Below, piece after piece: positions 1 to 10,124 of a stretch of 44,126 bases of DNA (position 1 is its first letter; every line of letters starts with the position of its first letter). The DNA is taken from assembly GCA_964642855.1 (NCBI GenBank), contig CAZXSK010000032.1, positions 1-44,126 on the forward strand, in the 5' to 3' direction. The stretch is from CAZXSK01 sp964642855. GTDB taxonomy: Bacteria; Planctomycetota; Phycisphaerae; SM23-33. Both the position numbers and the translations under genes were made by a program. The notes beneath the pieces were generated by a model, which saw only the letters and a program-made list of their open reading frames with translations, ran no database searches and was not told the origin of the DNA.

Positions 1-2091
<2,091 letters not shown>

Positions 2092-2120
2092 TCGGCAGCC
2101 TTGACCAGAAGACGCACCAC

Positions 2121-2159
2121 CGGCTGCGGGGTCCACGCGACCTCGCAGCCGTTTTCTTT
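2121..2159 (+). terminator. Rho-independent terminator after ppdK
   Basis: An 11-bp stem (2121-2131 pairing with 2141-2151, CGGCTGCG at the outer end, one G-U) with a 9-nt loop is followed by TTTTCTTT (2152-2159). It lies 30 nt after the ppdK stop and before the promoter of the next gene. Confidence 0.8.
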
Positions 2160-2214
2160 GCGCCCCTGCCCGAAGACCAGCCGCCCGGCGCGCGTCCAAC
2201 CTGTCGGGCGACGG

Positions 2215-2242
2215 TTGCACCTTGGCCCCGCCCGTCTACAAT
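2215..2242 (+). promoter_or_regulatory. Sigma-70-type promoter for the TerB/HEAT-like gene
   Basis: TTGCAC (2215-2220), a 16-bp spacer and TACAAT (2237-2242) precede a GGAAAGGAG ribosome binding site and the ATG at 2275. TACAAT also occurs at 6716 and 13850 ahead of other genes here, which suggests it is a common -10 form in this genome. Confidence 0.6.
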
Positions 2243-2274
2243 GGCAGTAACGCTACCGCCGGAAAGGAGCCCCC

Positions 2275-3060
2275 ATGGACGACGACCGCACACGCCAGAT
2301 GCGCAACGTGCTCGCCTACGCCATGCTCGACGAGGAAATCACCGAAGCCGAGCGCGACTACATCCGCAATCTGCGAGACCGGCTGGAAATCGACCACGAG
2401 ACCTTCCGCGAAATCGTCCAGCAGGTCAGGGAGAATCCCAAGCGCTTTGCCGTGCCCTCCGACCCCTCCCAGGCGCAGGAAGCGATCAACCGCCTGGCCG
2501 AAGTCGCTGCCGCCGACAGCGAGATTACCGGCCAGCAGCGCGACGTGCTCCGCAAGATCGGCGAGCGGTTCAAGGTGCCCCAAGGCGCCGTCGACGAGAT
2601 CATCAACCAGGCCCTCGCCGGCTCGCCGCGCAAACAGGAGGAAATCGAGAAGCTCGTCGAAGAGATCTACGCCCACTACAACGAATGGGACGACGCCATC
2701 CGCCAGCAGAAGATCGACGCCATCGGCGAGTACGGCCAGGCTTCGGTGCTGCCACTGCTTCGGGTGATGGAAAGCTACCGCACGCCGGACGGCATGGACG
2801 ATGCGTTCGACCTCAAGGAGCGCATCGCCGCAAAGCTCGGGTCCATCGGCGACACCCGCGCGGTGTACTATCTCGTCCAGCAGGTCAACGTCGGCGACAT
2901 CGACGACGAGGTCAGCAACCAGGAACTGCGCGCCGCAGCTGCCCAGGCGCTGGGCGACATCACCGAGAACGACTTCCCCCAAGGCCAGGAGGGAATCGAA
3001 GCCGTCCGCAGATGGTGGATGGTCACCGGCCACAACGTCTACGACTCGTTGGCGTTCTAG
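2275..3060 (+). CDS. TerB-like / HEAT-repeat protein, unknown function
   Basis: 261 residues, acidic and soluble, with no signal peptide or membrane segment. Residues 1-125 are helical and contain two similar helical hairpins (AYAMLDEEITEAERDYI and AAADSEITGQQRDVL) that resemble the acidic TerB/tellurite-resistance fold, in which such turns may bind metal. Residues 130-260 look like HEAT-type helical repeats (AIGEYGQASVLPLLRVM, AAAQALGDI), which normally act as protein-binding scaffolds. A strong GGAAAGGAG site lies 7 nt before the ATG. The gene is monocistronic between the ppdK terminator and a convergent neighbour; its TAG stop overlaps that neighbour's stop. The TerB and HEAT assignments are fold impressions only. 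Confidence 0.8.
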   Translation: MDDDRTRQMRNVLAYAMLDEEITEAERDYIRNLRDRLEIDHETFREIVQQVRENPKRFAVPSDPSQAQEAINRLAEVAAADSEITGQQRDVLRKIGERFKVPQGAVDEIINQALAGSPRKQEEIEKLVEEIYAHYNEWDDAIRQQKIDAIGEYGQASVLPLLRVMESYRTPDGMDDAFDLKERIAAKLGSIGDTRAVYYLVQQVNVGDIDDEVSNQELRAAAAQALGDITENDFPQGQEGIEAVRRWWMVTGHNVYDSLAF

Positions 3061-3722
3061 CGATCCGGGTCCGAAGCGTCGTAGACGGTTACGGGTACGA
3101 ACCCCCGGCTTTCGATCGCCTTGTGACCTGCCCGCGACAGGTGCTGCGTTACCAGCGAGTGGACGGGTGATCCGATCCGAGGGTAGCCGTTGGTAACCAG
3201 GAACAGGGGACGCGTGATGGGATAGCGGCCCGTTCGGATCGTCTCGGCCGTCGGGCGGACGCCGTCGATCTTCACNNNNNNNNNNNNNNNNNNNNNNNNN
3301 NNNNNNNNNNNNNNNNNNNNNNNNNNNNNNNNNNNNNNNNNNNNNNNNNNNNNNNNNNNNNNNNNNNNNNNNNNNGCAACGCCCTTGCCAACAGCCCGGG
3401 CAAACTCCTTGCCCGTCGGTGCGCGAGACATCATCGCCACGTCGCAGTCGCCGACGGCCAAGGCTTCTATGCCGTTACCGCTGCCGGTCCTGCGGATGGT
3501 TAGCTTCAGCTTCGCCCGGCACTTCTTTGTCCTCTCGGCCAGCTCTTCGGCGATTGGCCCGAGGGTGGTCGAGCCCTCCATGCAGATGGTGACAGGCTCC
3601 TGCGCAGATGTTTCATCAGCATCACGCGAGACAGAACGGTCCTCTTCGCCGACCGAGACGAGAGCCCCCATCGTAACGGCAAGGAACAACAGGAAGGCAG
3701 GCTGCAGCGTGTTTCGTGTCAT
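3057..3722 (-). CDS. PstS-like periplasmic substrate-binding protein, interrupted by an assembly gap
   Basis: The product starts with a signal peptide (MTRNTLQPAFLLFLAVTMGA) and continues with EGSTTLGPIAEELAERTKK and RTGSGNGIEALAVGDCDVAMMSR. These match the phosphate-binding PstS family: a GST(T/S) loop, then SGxGI and a statement of small-residue ligand contacts. A typical C-terminal end (TIRTGRYPITRPLFLVTNGYP) is on the other side of 100 N (3276-3375). The ATG at 3722 has GGAG about 7 nt upstream; the longer open frame upstream lacks such support. No pstC, pstA or pstB gene is nearby, so it may be a stand-alone phosphate or oxyanion binding protein. True length is unknown; the frame happens to match across the gap. 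Confidence 0.8.
   Translation of the reverse strand: MTRNTLQPAFLLFLAVTMGALVSVGEEDRSVSRDADETSAQEPVTICMEGSTTLGPIAEELAERTKKCRAKLKLTIRRTGSGNGIEALAVGDCDVAMMSRAPTGKEFARAVGKGVXXXXXXXXXXXXXXXXXXXXXXXXXXXXXXXXXXVKIDGVRPTAETIRTGRYPITRPLFLVTNGYPRIGSPVHSLVTQHLSRAGHKAIESRGFVPVTVYDASDPDR
3276..3375. other. Scaffold gap (100 N) inside the PstS-like gene
   Basis: Exactly 100 N, the usual placeholder for a gap of unknown size. The true distance between the flanking bases cannot be read. Confidence 0.99.
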
Positions 3723-3817
3723 GGCAAACTCCGCTGGGAAAGTAGCCTCAGCCGGCAGCGGCCACAAGTCAAGATCGTGTGAATCCTGACGGATCGCGCC
3801 TTGGGGTCCGCCGGTGA

Positions 3818-4582
3818 CTACCCCGCCACCCAGCCGCCGTCGACGCTGACGATTGCGCCGGTAACGTAGCTGGACGACGGAGCGGCCAGGAAGACAGCCG
3901 CCGATTCGATCTCGTGCATTTCCCCCCAGCGATTCATCGGCACATTGCGGAGGACCTTCTCGGCTACCTCGGGGTTCTCCAGCAGGGGCTTGTTGATCTC
4001 CGTGGCGAAGGGTCCGGGACAGATCGCGTTGACCGTGATGCCTGTCTCGGCCAGTTCCAGTGCCCACGTCCGTGTCAGTTGCAGCACCGCGCCCTTGCTG
4101 GCTGTGTAGCTCGTGCGGTCGGGCAGGCCCACCAGCGACAGCGCCGAGCCGATGTTGATGACCCTTCCGAACCGGGCCTTGGTCATGGGCTTGACCACCG
4201 CCCGCGTGCAGTTCACCACCCCGCCGACGTTGACGTCCATGACCTTGCGGAAGTCCTCGTCGTCGAGCTTCGCCAGCGGCGAGCGAATGTTCGTTCCCGC
4301 GTTGTTGACGAGAATGTCGATCCGCCCGAGCGCCCCCAACGTCGTCTTGACCATCTGCTTGACGCTGCGCCGGTCGGTGACGTCCACGCCGCAGGCAGCG
4401 GCCTTGCGCCCCGTGGCTTCGCTGATCTCCCGGGCGGCGGCTTCCAGGTCGGCAGCCTTGCGGGCGCCGAGCACCACATCCGCGCCGTGCTCCGCCAGCG
4501 CCCTGGCCATCTGCCTGCCCAGCCCGCGCGAACCGCCCGTGACGATGGCCACCCGGTCGGTCAAATCGAAAAGTCTGCTCAT
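3818..4582 (-). CDS. SDR-family NAD(P)-dependent oxidoreductase (gluconate 5-dehydrogenase / FabG-like)
   Basis: 254 residues, the usual size of a classical short-chain dehydrogenase. It shows the cofactor glycine motif TGGSRGLG (15-22), NNAG (93-96), the catalytic Ser146, Tyr159 and Lys163 (YTASK), and a GG near the C-terminus (SVDGGWVAG). The sequence flavour (LFDLTDRVAIVTGGSRGLG, PGPFATEIN) is close to gluconate 5-dehydrogenase or 2-deoxygluconate 3-dehydrogenase types, so a sugar or sugar-acid substrate is a reasonable guess, but SDR substrates cannot be set by motif. AAAGGA precedes the ATG. It lies 26 nt downstream of the lipoprotein gene on the same strand, so the two are likely co-transcribed. 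Confidence 0.93.
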   Translation of the reverse strand: MSRLFDLTDRVAIVTGGSRGLGRQMARALAEHGADVVLGARKAADLEAAAREISEATGRKAAACGVDVTDRRSVKQMVKTTLGALGRIDILVNNAGTNIRSPLAKLDDEDFRKVMDVNVGGVVNCTRAVVKPMTKARFGRVINIGSALSLVGLPDRTSYTASKGAVLQLTRTWALELAETGITVNAICPGPFATEINKPLLENPEVAEKVLRNVPMNRWGEMHEIESAAVFLAAPSSSYVTGAIVSVDGGWVAG

Positions 4583-4608
4583 GATGTCCTTTCGCGGAGG
4601 GGCGTACC

Positions 4609-5697
4609 CTAGCCCTCGGGCTGCTCGATCTTGATATCCCGCGTGAAGGCGGGCTGCTCGCTCAGCGACGAGTAGAACCGCAGCGTGTACTTTCCCGCCC
4701 CCGTGCCTTTCCGGGCGATCTCAGCCGGCGAGAAGCCAAAGCCCCGTCCACCGGCGGTGGAGTCCGAGCGGTTCCAGTTCACCTCGATGGTCTCCAGGAC
4801 CGGCTTGGAGTCGCCCTCGGCGTCGGCGGAGACGATCTCGACACGGAACTGGTTGCGATCGGCCTGGGGGGGGAGGTCCACCACCAGCTGCATCCGCTCG
4901 TCGGCGGTGGTGATCCGCTCCGGCTGGACCCACTGGCCGGCTTCTTTGCCCGTGGCTACGAAGATCGTCTTCTTGGGGTCCACGGAGATCTCGGTCCACT
5001 GGATGGAGAATTCCTGCGAGAGTTGCGCCATCGCCTGCTTGCGGGCGTAGGCCAGCAGTTCGTCGGGCCCGGCCTGGGGAGGAGCGTAGCTGGGCGGCGG
5101 GGACGATTCCACGGCTACCTGTCCGCCGACCGGCGTGCCCGTGTACAACCTGTCGCCGCGGGGCAACTCGTAGGCAGAGCCGGTCACCTGCACCTCCGCG
5201 ACGTGTTTTGTGTACATCCACGTCACGTAGTGGGACAGGACCTTCTCGCCCTTCTTGTTTTCCTTGTAGATGGGCTCTTCGCGTCGCTGGCGCGTGGTGG
5301 ACACGTCGAACGTGTCGACCCGCCCGAGGATGAACGCCTGGCAGTCGGGCACGGTGCGCAGACCCCGGGCGATGCGGTCGGGCTCGCCGCTGGAGGCCAG
5401 GCGATAGTCCTCTTTCGAGAGAATCCGCCGAAGCTCGCGCGGCGTGTAGACATAGAAACGGAATTTGCCCGGAGCTTCGATGGTCCGCGCGAGATCCTCG
5501 GCGAACCGCTCCTGGTCGCCGGGTTCCAGCCCGCCCTGTCTGCTGTCGAAGGGCACGACGGCAACGGCTTTGATTTCCTCGGTATACCATTCCGGAATGC
5601 GGTAGATCGGCACGGACTTGCTGCAGCCAGCTGCCAGCGCGACCAGTAGGATCGCCCCGGCAGCCAGTGCCCGGGCGCTTCGGAACCAGACATTCAT
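4609..5697 (-). CDS. Predicted lipoprotein with CsgG/LpoB-like start, unknown function
   Basis: 362 residues. The signal peptide ends in a lipobox LAAGC with Cys25, so the mature protein is probably lipid-anchored and faces the periplasm. Next comes IKAVAVVPFDSRQGG, a strand typical of lipoproteins in the CsgG/LpoB/TolB-N group, then a helix and a long beta-rich part. A 'Y.GTPVGGQVAV' stretch and a C-terminal domain resembling a small beta sandwich (about 260-362) follow. No catalytic motif is seen. It is the first gene of a likely two-gene unit with the SDR gene. The lipoprotein call is firm; the family call is tentative. Confidence 0.82.
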   Translation of the reverse strand: MNVWFRSARALAAGAILLVALAAGCSKSVPIYRIPEWYTEEIKAVAVVPFDSRQGGLEPGDQERFAEDLARTIEAPGKFRFYVYTPRELRRILSKEDYRLASSGEPDRIARGLRTVPDCQAFILGRVDTFDVSTTRQRREEPIYKENKKGEKVLSHYVTWMYTKHVAEVQVTGSAYELPRGDRLYTGTPVGGQVAVESSPPPSYAPPQAGPDELLAYARKQAMAQLSQEFSIQWTEISVDPKKTIFVATGKEAGQWVQPERITTADERMQLVVDLPPQADRNQFRVEIVSADAEGDSKPVLETIEVNWNRSDSTAGGRGFGFSPAEIARKGTGAGKYTLRFYSSLSEQPAFTRDIKIEQPEG

Positions 5698-5781
5698 GGG
5701 CTTCTCCTTTCCTTGCCAGCCCGTTCGCCGCGGAGATTGGACCCGCTGCGGAAGGAAACGTCAGTGTACCACGCGGGCCGG

Positions 5782-6624
5782 TCAGCCGACCAGTTCGGCG
5801 ATGCCCTTGTAGATCAGTCCGGCCCCGGCGAGGGTCAGCAGGGCATAGACCACGCCCAGGAACTGCCTGTCGTTGACCCGCCCGTGCAGCAGGCGCCCGA
5901 GCACCGCCCCGGCCGCGATCGCAGGCAGCAGCGCCACTCCCGCACCAAGCGTTTCGGTATTGATCATCCCGAGGTGGTAGTACGCGGGCAGTTTCAGTTG
6001 GTTGACCGTCCAGAAAAAGGCAGCCGTGGTGGCTACGTAGTGCTGGCGTCGCATGCCCTGGGGCAGCAGGTACATCGCGGCCACCGGCCCGGCTGCATGG
6101 GCGAGGGTGGAGGTAAACCCCGCGACCGATCCCGCCCCGACCGCCTGCCAGGTGACTGGACGGAAGGCCAGGGGCTTGCGACCGATCGCCCGCCAGACGA
6201 ACAGGCCCACGAAGACCAGGGCGATCGTGCCGATGGCGATCTTCAGCGCGGAGTCCAGCACCGCCTGGTGAGTCTCGAGCTGGTATCGCTTCAGGGCGTA
6301 GAGGGCGACCCACGCCCCCGCGATGCCGATCACCACGCCGGGCATGAGGGGCAGCAACCTGCGGATGCTCCACCGCTGCCACCAGGTGATCACGGCTACG
6401 TAGTCGGCTACGATGAGCATCGGCAGCATGATGCCCGTCGCCAAAGTCGAGTCGTTGCAGGCGTAGACCATCAGGGGCACCGCCAGGATGCCCACCCCGC
6501 CCCCGAAGCCGCTTTTGGCCATCGAGAAGAGCATCGCGGACACCGACCCCACGGCCAGGAAGACCGCCACCTGCCCGCCGGTGATTTGTGCGGGGATCAA
6601 AGCCTCTCGCAGAACGTCTAACAC
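5782..6624 (-). CDS. TauE/SafE family membrane permease (sulfite/organosulfonate exporter family)
   Basis: 280 residues with about eight hydrophobic segments in two halves, as usual for TauE/SafE (formerly DUF81). The first half holds MAKSGFGGGVGILAVPLMV and the second GFTSTLAHAAGPVAAMYLLPQGM; these two internally similar loops define the family. Members move small sulfur compounds or other anions across the inner membrane, and a sulfur substrate would suit a genome rich in sulfatases, but the substrate cannot be read here. The ATG is preceded by AAAGGAGCC. It stands alone between a plus-strand gene and the lipoprotein gene. Confidence 0.9.
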   Translation of the reverse strand: MLDVLREALIPAQITGGQVAVFLAVGSVSAMLFSMAKSGFGGGVGILAVPLMVYACNDSTLATGIMLPMLIVADYVAVITWWQRWSIRRLLPLMPGVVIGIAGAWVALYALKRYQLETHQAVLDSALKIAIGTIALVFVGLFVWRAIGRKPLAFRPVTWQAVGAGSVAGFTSTLAHAAGPVAAMYLLPQGMRRQHYVATTAAFFWTVNQLKLPAYYHLGMINTETLGAGVALLPAIAAGAVLGRLLHGRVNDRQFLGVVYALLTLAGAGLIYKGIAELVG

Positions 6625-6792
6625 ACAGGGCTCCTTTCGCTCTGGTCATCATAGAAGCCCCTGAGTGAACTGCAAGCGGCCGGTCGTTGTGCTGGCGAGG
6701 CGCAACCCCGGCCGGTACAATAACTCCGTTCGGGCTCGTTCCGGGCAGGTCTGTTTCAGGCCTTCGGAGCCAGCCAGGCCGGGAGGTGACGT

Positions 6793-7995
6793 ATGCACAC
6801 GGTTGACTGTCCGAAATGCGGAAAGACGTTGAACGTCGGCAAGCCCGTCGCCAAGGCCCGCATGCGCTGCAAGCAGTGCGGGGAGGTGTTCGTGGGCTCC
6901 ACGACCGACACCGACCCCACGCCGGTGGACCTGTTCGCCGAAAGCCCCCAATCACCGCCGCCGGGCGCGCCCCAGGCGACCCCGGGTGGAAGGCCCGGCG
7001 GCCCGGCGAGTGTCGCCCGCAGGCCCGCGCCGGGCAACAACGCAAAGGCCATCCAGGCGGGGATTGCCGTAGCTGCCGGACTTGCGGTTCTCGTGCTGGT
7101 GGTGGTCGTCTGGTGGTTCCAGGCGCACCCGAAGGTGCGCGTGTATGACCCCGATACCGATACGTACGTCGAGAAACGCGTTACGCGAGCCGAAGCAGAG
7201 CGGATTCTCGAGGAGCAGAAGCAGCGCAAAAAGCGCGGGTCGGCTGTGGTCGTCGAGGACAAGAGAATCGTCCGGCGCACGCCGGAGCGGACCAGGCCCG
7301 AGCAGGCCAGGACCGACGACGACAACGGCCAGTCCTCCGACCCGGCCTCACAGACCCCCAAGCCGGGCGACGTGATCACGCTGGACAAGACCGTTCGCGT
7401 CAGCGGGCTGGAGATGGATGTCTCCGGCGTGAGCAATGCCGGGTTCCTCAAGGGCGAGCTCTGGAACAAGGGCGACGAGCCGATCGTGGCCGCCACGCTT
7501 CGGATCCGCGGATACAACCGCGAAGGAGCGCGCGGGCCGGACATGCCCGCCGTGACGGTCCGGTACGTTCCGCCCCACGACTCGGTGCCGTTTTCGGTGC
7601 GGTACAGCGGCTACGATGCCGATGCACTTTACGGGTACACCATCGAGGTTTCGAAGATTGATCGGGACAAGTCGCTGGTCTGCGTGCCGGTCACCAACGC
7701 CCAGTACGACATCAAGGATGACCAGGACGGCAGCAAGATCCTCGTAGTCAGCGCGGTGGTGACCAACGGCACGAAGACGCCGATTCTCAACCCGAAGGTC
7801 TACTGCGATTTCTACAGCGACACGTGGATTCACGAAGGTTCCACCGGCCAGCCGATCGCCCTGGAAGGCGAACAGGCCGAGGTGTTCTCGCCCGGCGAGG
7901 CGCTCTACGTGGAGTTCCACTACGATACGGGCAAGGGGTATCTCGCGCTGAGGCCGGAGCTGTCCTGCCGATTGATCGGAAAGAAGGAGTTCTGA
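6793..7995 (+). CDS. Zinc-ribbon single-pass membrane protein, unknown function
   Basis: 400 residues. The N-terminus is an MJ0042-type zinc ribbon with CPKCGK and CKQCGE (Cys6, Cys9, Cys26, Cys29), followed by a Pro/Gly-rich linker and one hydrophobic helix (about 88-109). The rest (about 115-400) is extracytoplasmic by the positive-inside rule and contains two similar beta-sandwich-like parts, near 205-290 (VSGLEMDVSGVSNAGFLKGELWNKG) and near 295-395 (DIKDDQDGSKILVVSAVVTNGT), resembling FxLYD/DUF-type interaction domains. GGGAGGTG lies 6 nt before the ATG. TACAAT at 6716-6721 is a likely -10. It begins a run of four plus-strand genes for membrane proteins. Function is not known. Confidence 0.85.
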   Translation: MHTVDCPKCGKTLNVGKPVAKARMRCKQCGEVFVGSTTDTDPTPVDLFAESPQSPPPGAPQATPGGRPGGPASVARRPAPGNNAKAIQAGIAVAAGLAVLVLVVVVWWFQAHPKVRVYDPDTDTYVEKRVTRAEAERILEEQKQRKKRGSAVVVEDKRIVRRTPERTRPEQARTDDDNGQSSDPASQTPKPGDVITLDKTVRVSGLEMDVSGVSNAGFLKGELWNKGDEPIVAATLRIRGYNREGARGPDMPAVTVRYVPPHDSVPFSVRYSGYDADALYGYTIEVSKIDRDKSLVCVPVTNAQYDIKDDQDGSKILVVSAVVTNGTKTPILNPKVYCDFYSDTWIHEGSTGQPIALEGEQAEVFSPGEALYVEFHYDTGKGYLALRPELSCRLIGKKEF

Positions 7996-8035
7996 TACCC
8001 CGCCCGCCAGGCCGGCGCGGCGAGGTTTACCCGCC

Positions 8036-9250
8036 ATGCTCATTCCCATACGTACCGATTACCGCATGTCCATCAAGCCGTGGGTGAACTACGGCCTGCT
8101 GGCGGTGAACATTGCGCTGTTCCTGCTTGGGCTCAACAGCGCGTCGATGCCGAACTACGTTCGCATCCAGCCGCTGCTGCTGCACCCCGACGCCCCGCAG
8201 CTTCACCAGTTTTTTTCGTCGATGTTCCTGCACGCAAACTGGGGGCACCTGCTGGGCAACATGGTGTTCCTATGGGTCTTTGGCGCGGCAATCAACGACC
8301 GTCTCGGGCACGTGGGATATCTGTGTTTCTACCTGGCCGGCGGATTGCTTGCGGGCGTGGGATACGTCATCTTCGCCGGCACGGCCCCGGTGCTGGGCGC
8401 GTCGGGCGCGATCTCCGCGGTCACCGGGGCGTACCTGGTGCTCTTCCCGCGAACGCGCGTCCTGACGCTGGCCTTCGTGTTCTATATCATCCCGCTGGAG
8501 ATCACCTCGCTGGTGTTCATCGGCCTGCAGGTGGTCTGGAACCTCTACATGTCCTGGACGCCGGCCATCACCGGCAGGGCGGCCGGCGGCGTTGCCTACG
8601 TCGCCCACTCCAGCGGCTACATCTTCGGCATCGTGCTGGCTGCGGCGCTGCTCTGGTTGCGTGTCCTGCCGCGCGACGTGTTCGACCTGCTGAGCCTCAT
8701 CCGCGGCGCCCACCGACGGGCGCAGTATCGACGCATGGTCTCCAAGGGGTACGACCCGTTTCGCGGCACGGCCAGCCCCACGCAGGCGCCCCCACCCCCG
8801 CCGGGCGGTTCCCGGCGCGTCGATGCCCGAACCGTGTCCTCCGAGCCGTCGCATACCGCCTCGCAGCGCGAGCTCGACCTCCGGCGGGACGTCCGCCAGG
8901 CCTGCGCCAGGCAGGATCTCGAAACCGCATCGGCCAAGTACCTCCAGCTCGTGCAGATCGCCGAGGACGCCGTGCTCTCGCGACAGGATCAGCTCGACGT
9001 CGCCAACCAGCTGATGGCCACGCAGCGATACCCCGCCGCGGCAGACGCCTACGAGCGCTTCCGCAGACACTACCGCAACTACGAGCACATGGGCGACATC
9101 CACCTCATGCTCGGCCTGCTCTATGGCCGATATCTCCACCAGTACGACCGCGCCGTCCAGCGGCTGCAGGACGCAGCCGATCGTCTGCACGACGAGCGCA
9201 AGATTCGACTGGCCAAGGAAGAACTCGCCGCCGCGCAGAAAAACGCCTGA
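8036..9250 (+). CDS. Rhomboid family intramembrane serine protease with TPR-like C-terminal extension
   Basis: 404 residues. Residues 1-215 form a six-helix rhomboid core: HANWGHLLGN (66-75) is the conserved HxNxxHLxGN loop, GASGAISAV carries the nucleophile Ser123, and AHSSGYIFG carries the partner His191. Rhomboids cut membrane proteins within or next to a transmembrane helix. A proline-rich linker follows (about 255-275), and the last 120 residues are soluble helices (DVRQACARQDLETASAKYLQLVQI, ADAYERFRRHY) that read as two or three TPR-like units and may recruit substrates or partners. The start MLIPIRTD is typical for one bacterial rhomboid group. The gene starts 40 nt after the zinc-ribbon gene. 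Confidence 0.93.
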   Translation: MLIPIRTDYRMSIKPWVNYGLLAVNIALFLLGLNSASMPNYVRIQPLLLHPDAPQLHQFFSSMFLHANWGHLLGNMVFLWVFGAAINDRLGHVGYLCFYLAGGLLAGVGYVIFAGTAPVLGASGAISAVTGAYLVLFPRTRVLTLAFVFYIIPLEITSLVFIGLQVVWNLYMSWTPAITGRAAGGVAYVAHSSGYIFGIVLAAALLWLRVLPRDVFDLLSLIRGAHRRAQYRRMVSKGYDPFRGTASPTQAPPPPPGGSRRVDARTVSSEPSHTASQRELDLRRDVRQACARQDLETASAKYLQLVQIAEDAVLSRQDQLDVANQLMATQRYPAAADAYERFRRHYRNYEHMGDIHLMLGLLYGRYLHQYDRAVQRLQDAADRLHDERKIRLAKEELAAAQKNA

Positions 9251-9280
9251 CCGGCGCTTCCCGGCGGCAGGTATCGCGAC

Positions 9281-10090
9281 ATGGACGTCCATTCCCTGCT
9301 CGACATCTCCGCGCCTCCGCCGCCCGAGACAACCTCCACCGAGGTGATCGTCGGCGCCGCGATCGTCACCGCCTTCGGCGTGGCGATGCTGGTTTGGGGC
9401 AGGCATCTTCACCGGGCGCTGGCGGTGCTGATCGGCATCGCTGCGGGCCTGGCCGTCGGGCCGCTGCTGGGCGCGAAGTTCAACTTCGACGCCACCCTCG
9501 CCCGGATCGCTCTCGCCGCCACGCTGGGCCTGCTGGGCCTGGTGCTCGCCCGGGGGATCTGGGCGCTGTCGCTCTGCGCCTTCGCCGCCGCGGTCACCGC
9601 CGCGGGGGTGATGGTTTACCATCTCCAGTGGCTCCCGGCCGCCGACGTGCCTGCCTATCAGCCCCCCGCGGAAGTTACCTTCGCGGCGTGGGCCCAGGCG
9701 ATGCAGGACTACCTGTGGAACATCGGGCAGGCGCTGTGGACCATGCGCCGCGGGATCATTGCAGCCTCGGCCACCGGGGCGGGCATCCTGGCGCTGACCC
9801 TTGGCCTGCTCAAGCCGCGCTTCACGTCGATCGTCATCACGTGTCTTCTGGGGGCTGTCTGCGTGCTGACCGGCGCGACGGTGCTGGTCCTGACCGGCAA
9901 GCCCGACTTGTGGGGCTCGGTGCTGCAAAGCGCGTATTACCCCCTGATGGCGATGGGCGTTCTTGCCGTTGTCGGGGTCGTCGTGCAGAGCGTCCGCGCC
10001 CGCGCCGAGGCCAGAAAGGCCGATGAAGACCAGCAAGCCAAGGCGAAAAAGGGTAAACCCGATCCCGGCGACCCAGCCGAAGAACAGTAA
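9281..10090 (+). CDS. Multi-pass membrane protein, DUF4203-like (first of two paralogues)
   Basis: 269 residues with six to seven hydrophobic segments (for example GAAIVTAFGVAMLVWG, LAVLIGIAAGLAVGPLLG, GVLAVVGVVVQ) and a charged Lys/Glu-rich cytoplasmic tail from about residue 245. The pattern of glycine-rich helices ending in PLLGAKF resembles the DUF4203/TM198 group. It begins 30 nt after the rhomboid stop and is followed by a second protein of the same build. No enzyme motif is visible. A membrane-remodelling or scaffolding role is only a guess from the neighbours. Confidence 0.78.
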   Translation: MDVHSLLDISAPPPPETTSTEVIVGAAIVTAFGVAMLVWGRHLHRALAVLIGIAAGLAVGPLLGAKFNFDATLARIALAATLGLLGLVLARGIWALSLCAFAAAVTAAGVMVYHLQWLPAADVPAYQPPAEVTFAAWAQAMQDYLWNIGQALWTMRRGIIAASATGAGILALTLGLLKPRFTSIVITCLLGAVCVLTGATVLVLTGKPDLWGSVLQSAYYPLMAMGVLAVVGVVVQSVRARAEARKADEDQQAKAKKGKPDPGDPAEEQ

Positions 10091-10124
10091 GGACCCTTCC
10101 CGGGCCCGCAACCACGGTTCCATC

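Noticed and set aside
3057..3722. Full phosphate transport operon around the PstS-like gene
   Set aside because: No pstC, pstA, pstB or phoU gene is nearby, and neighbours are unrelated.
9963..10124. Longer N-terminus for the second DUF4203-like gene
   Set aside because: It would overlap the previous gene by 128 nt and the extra residues are a shifted frame of that gene.
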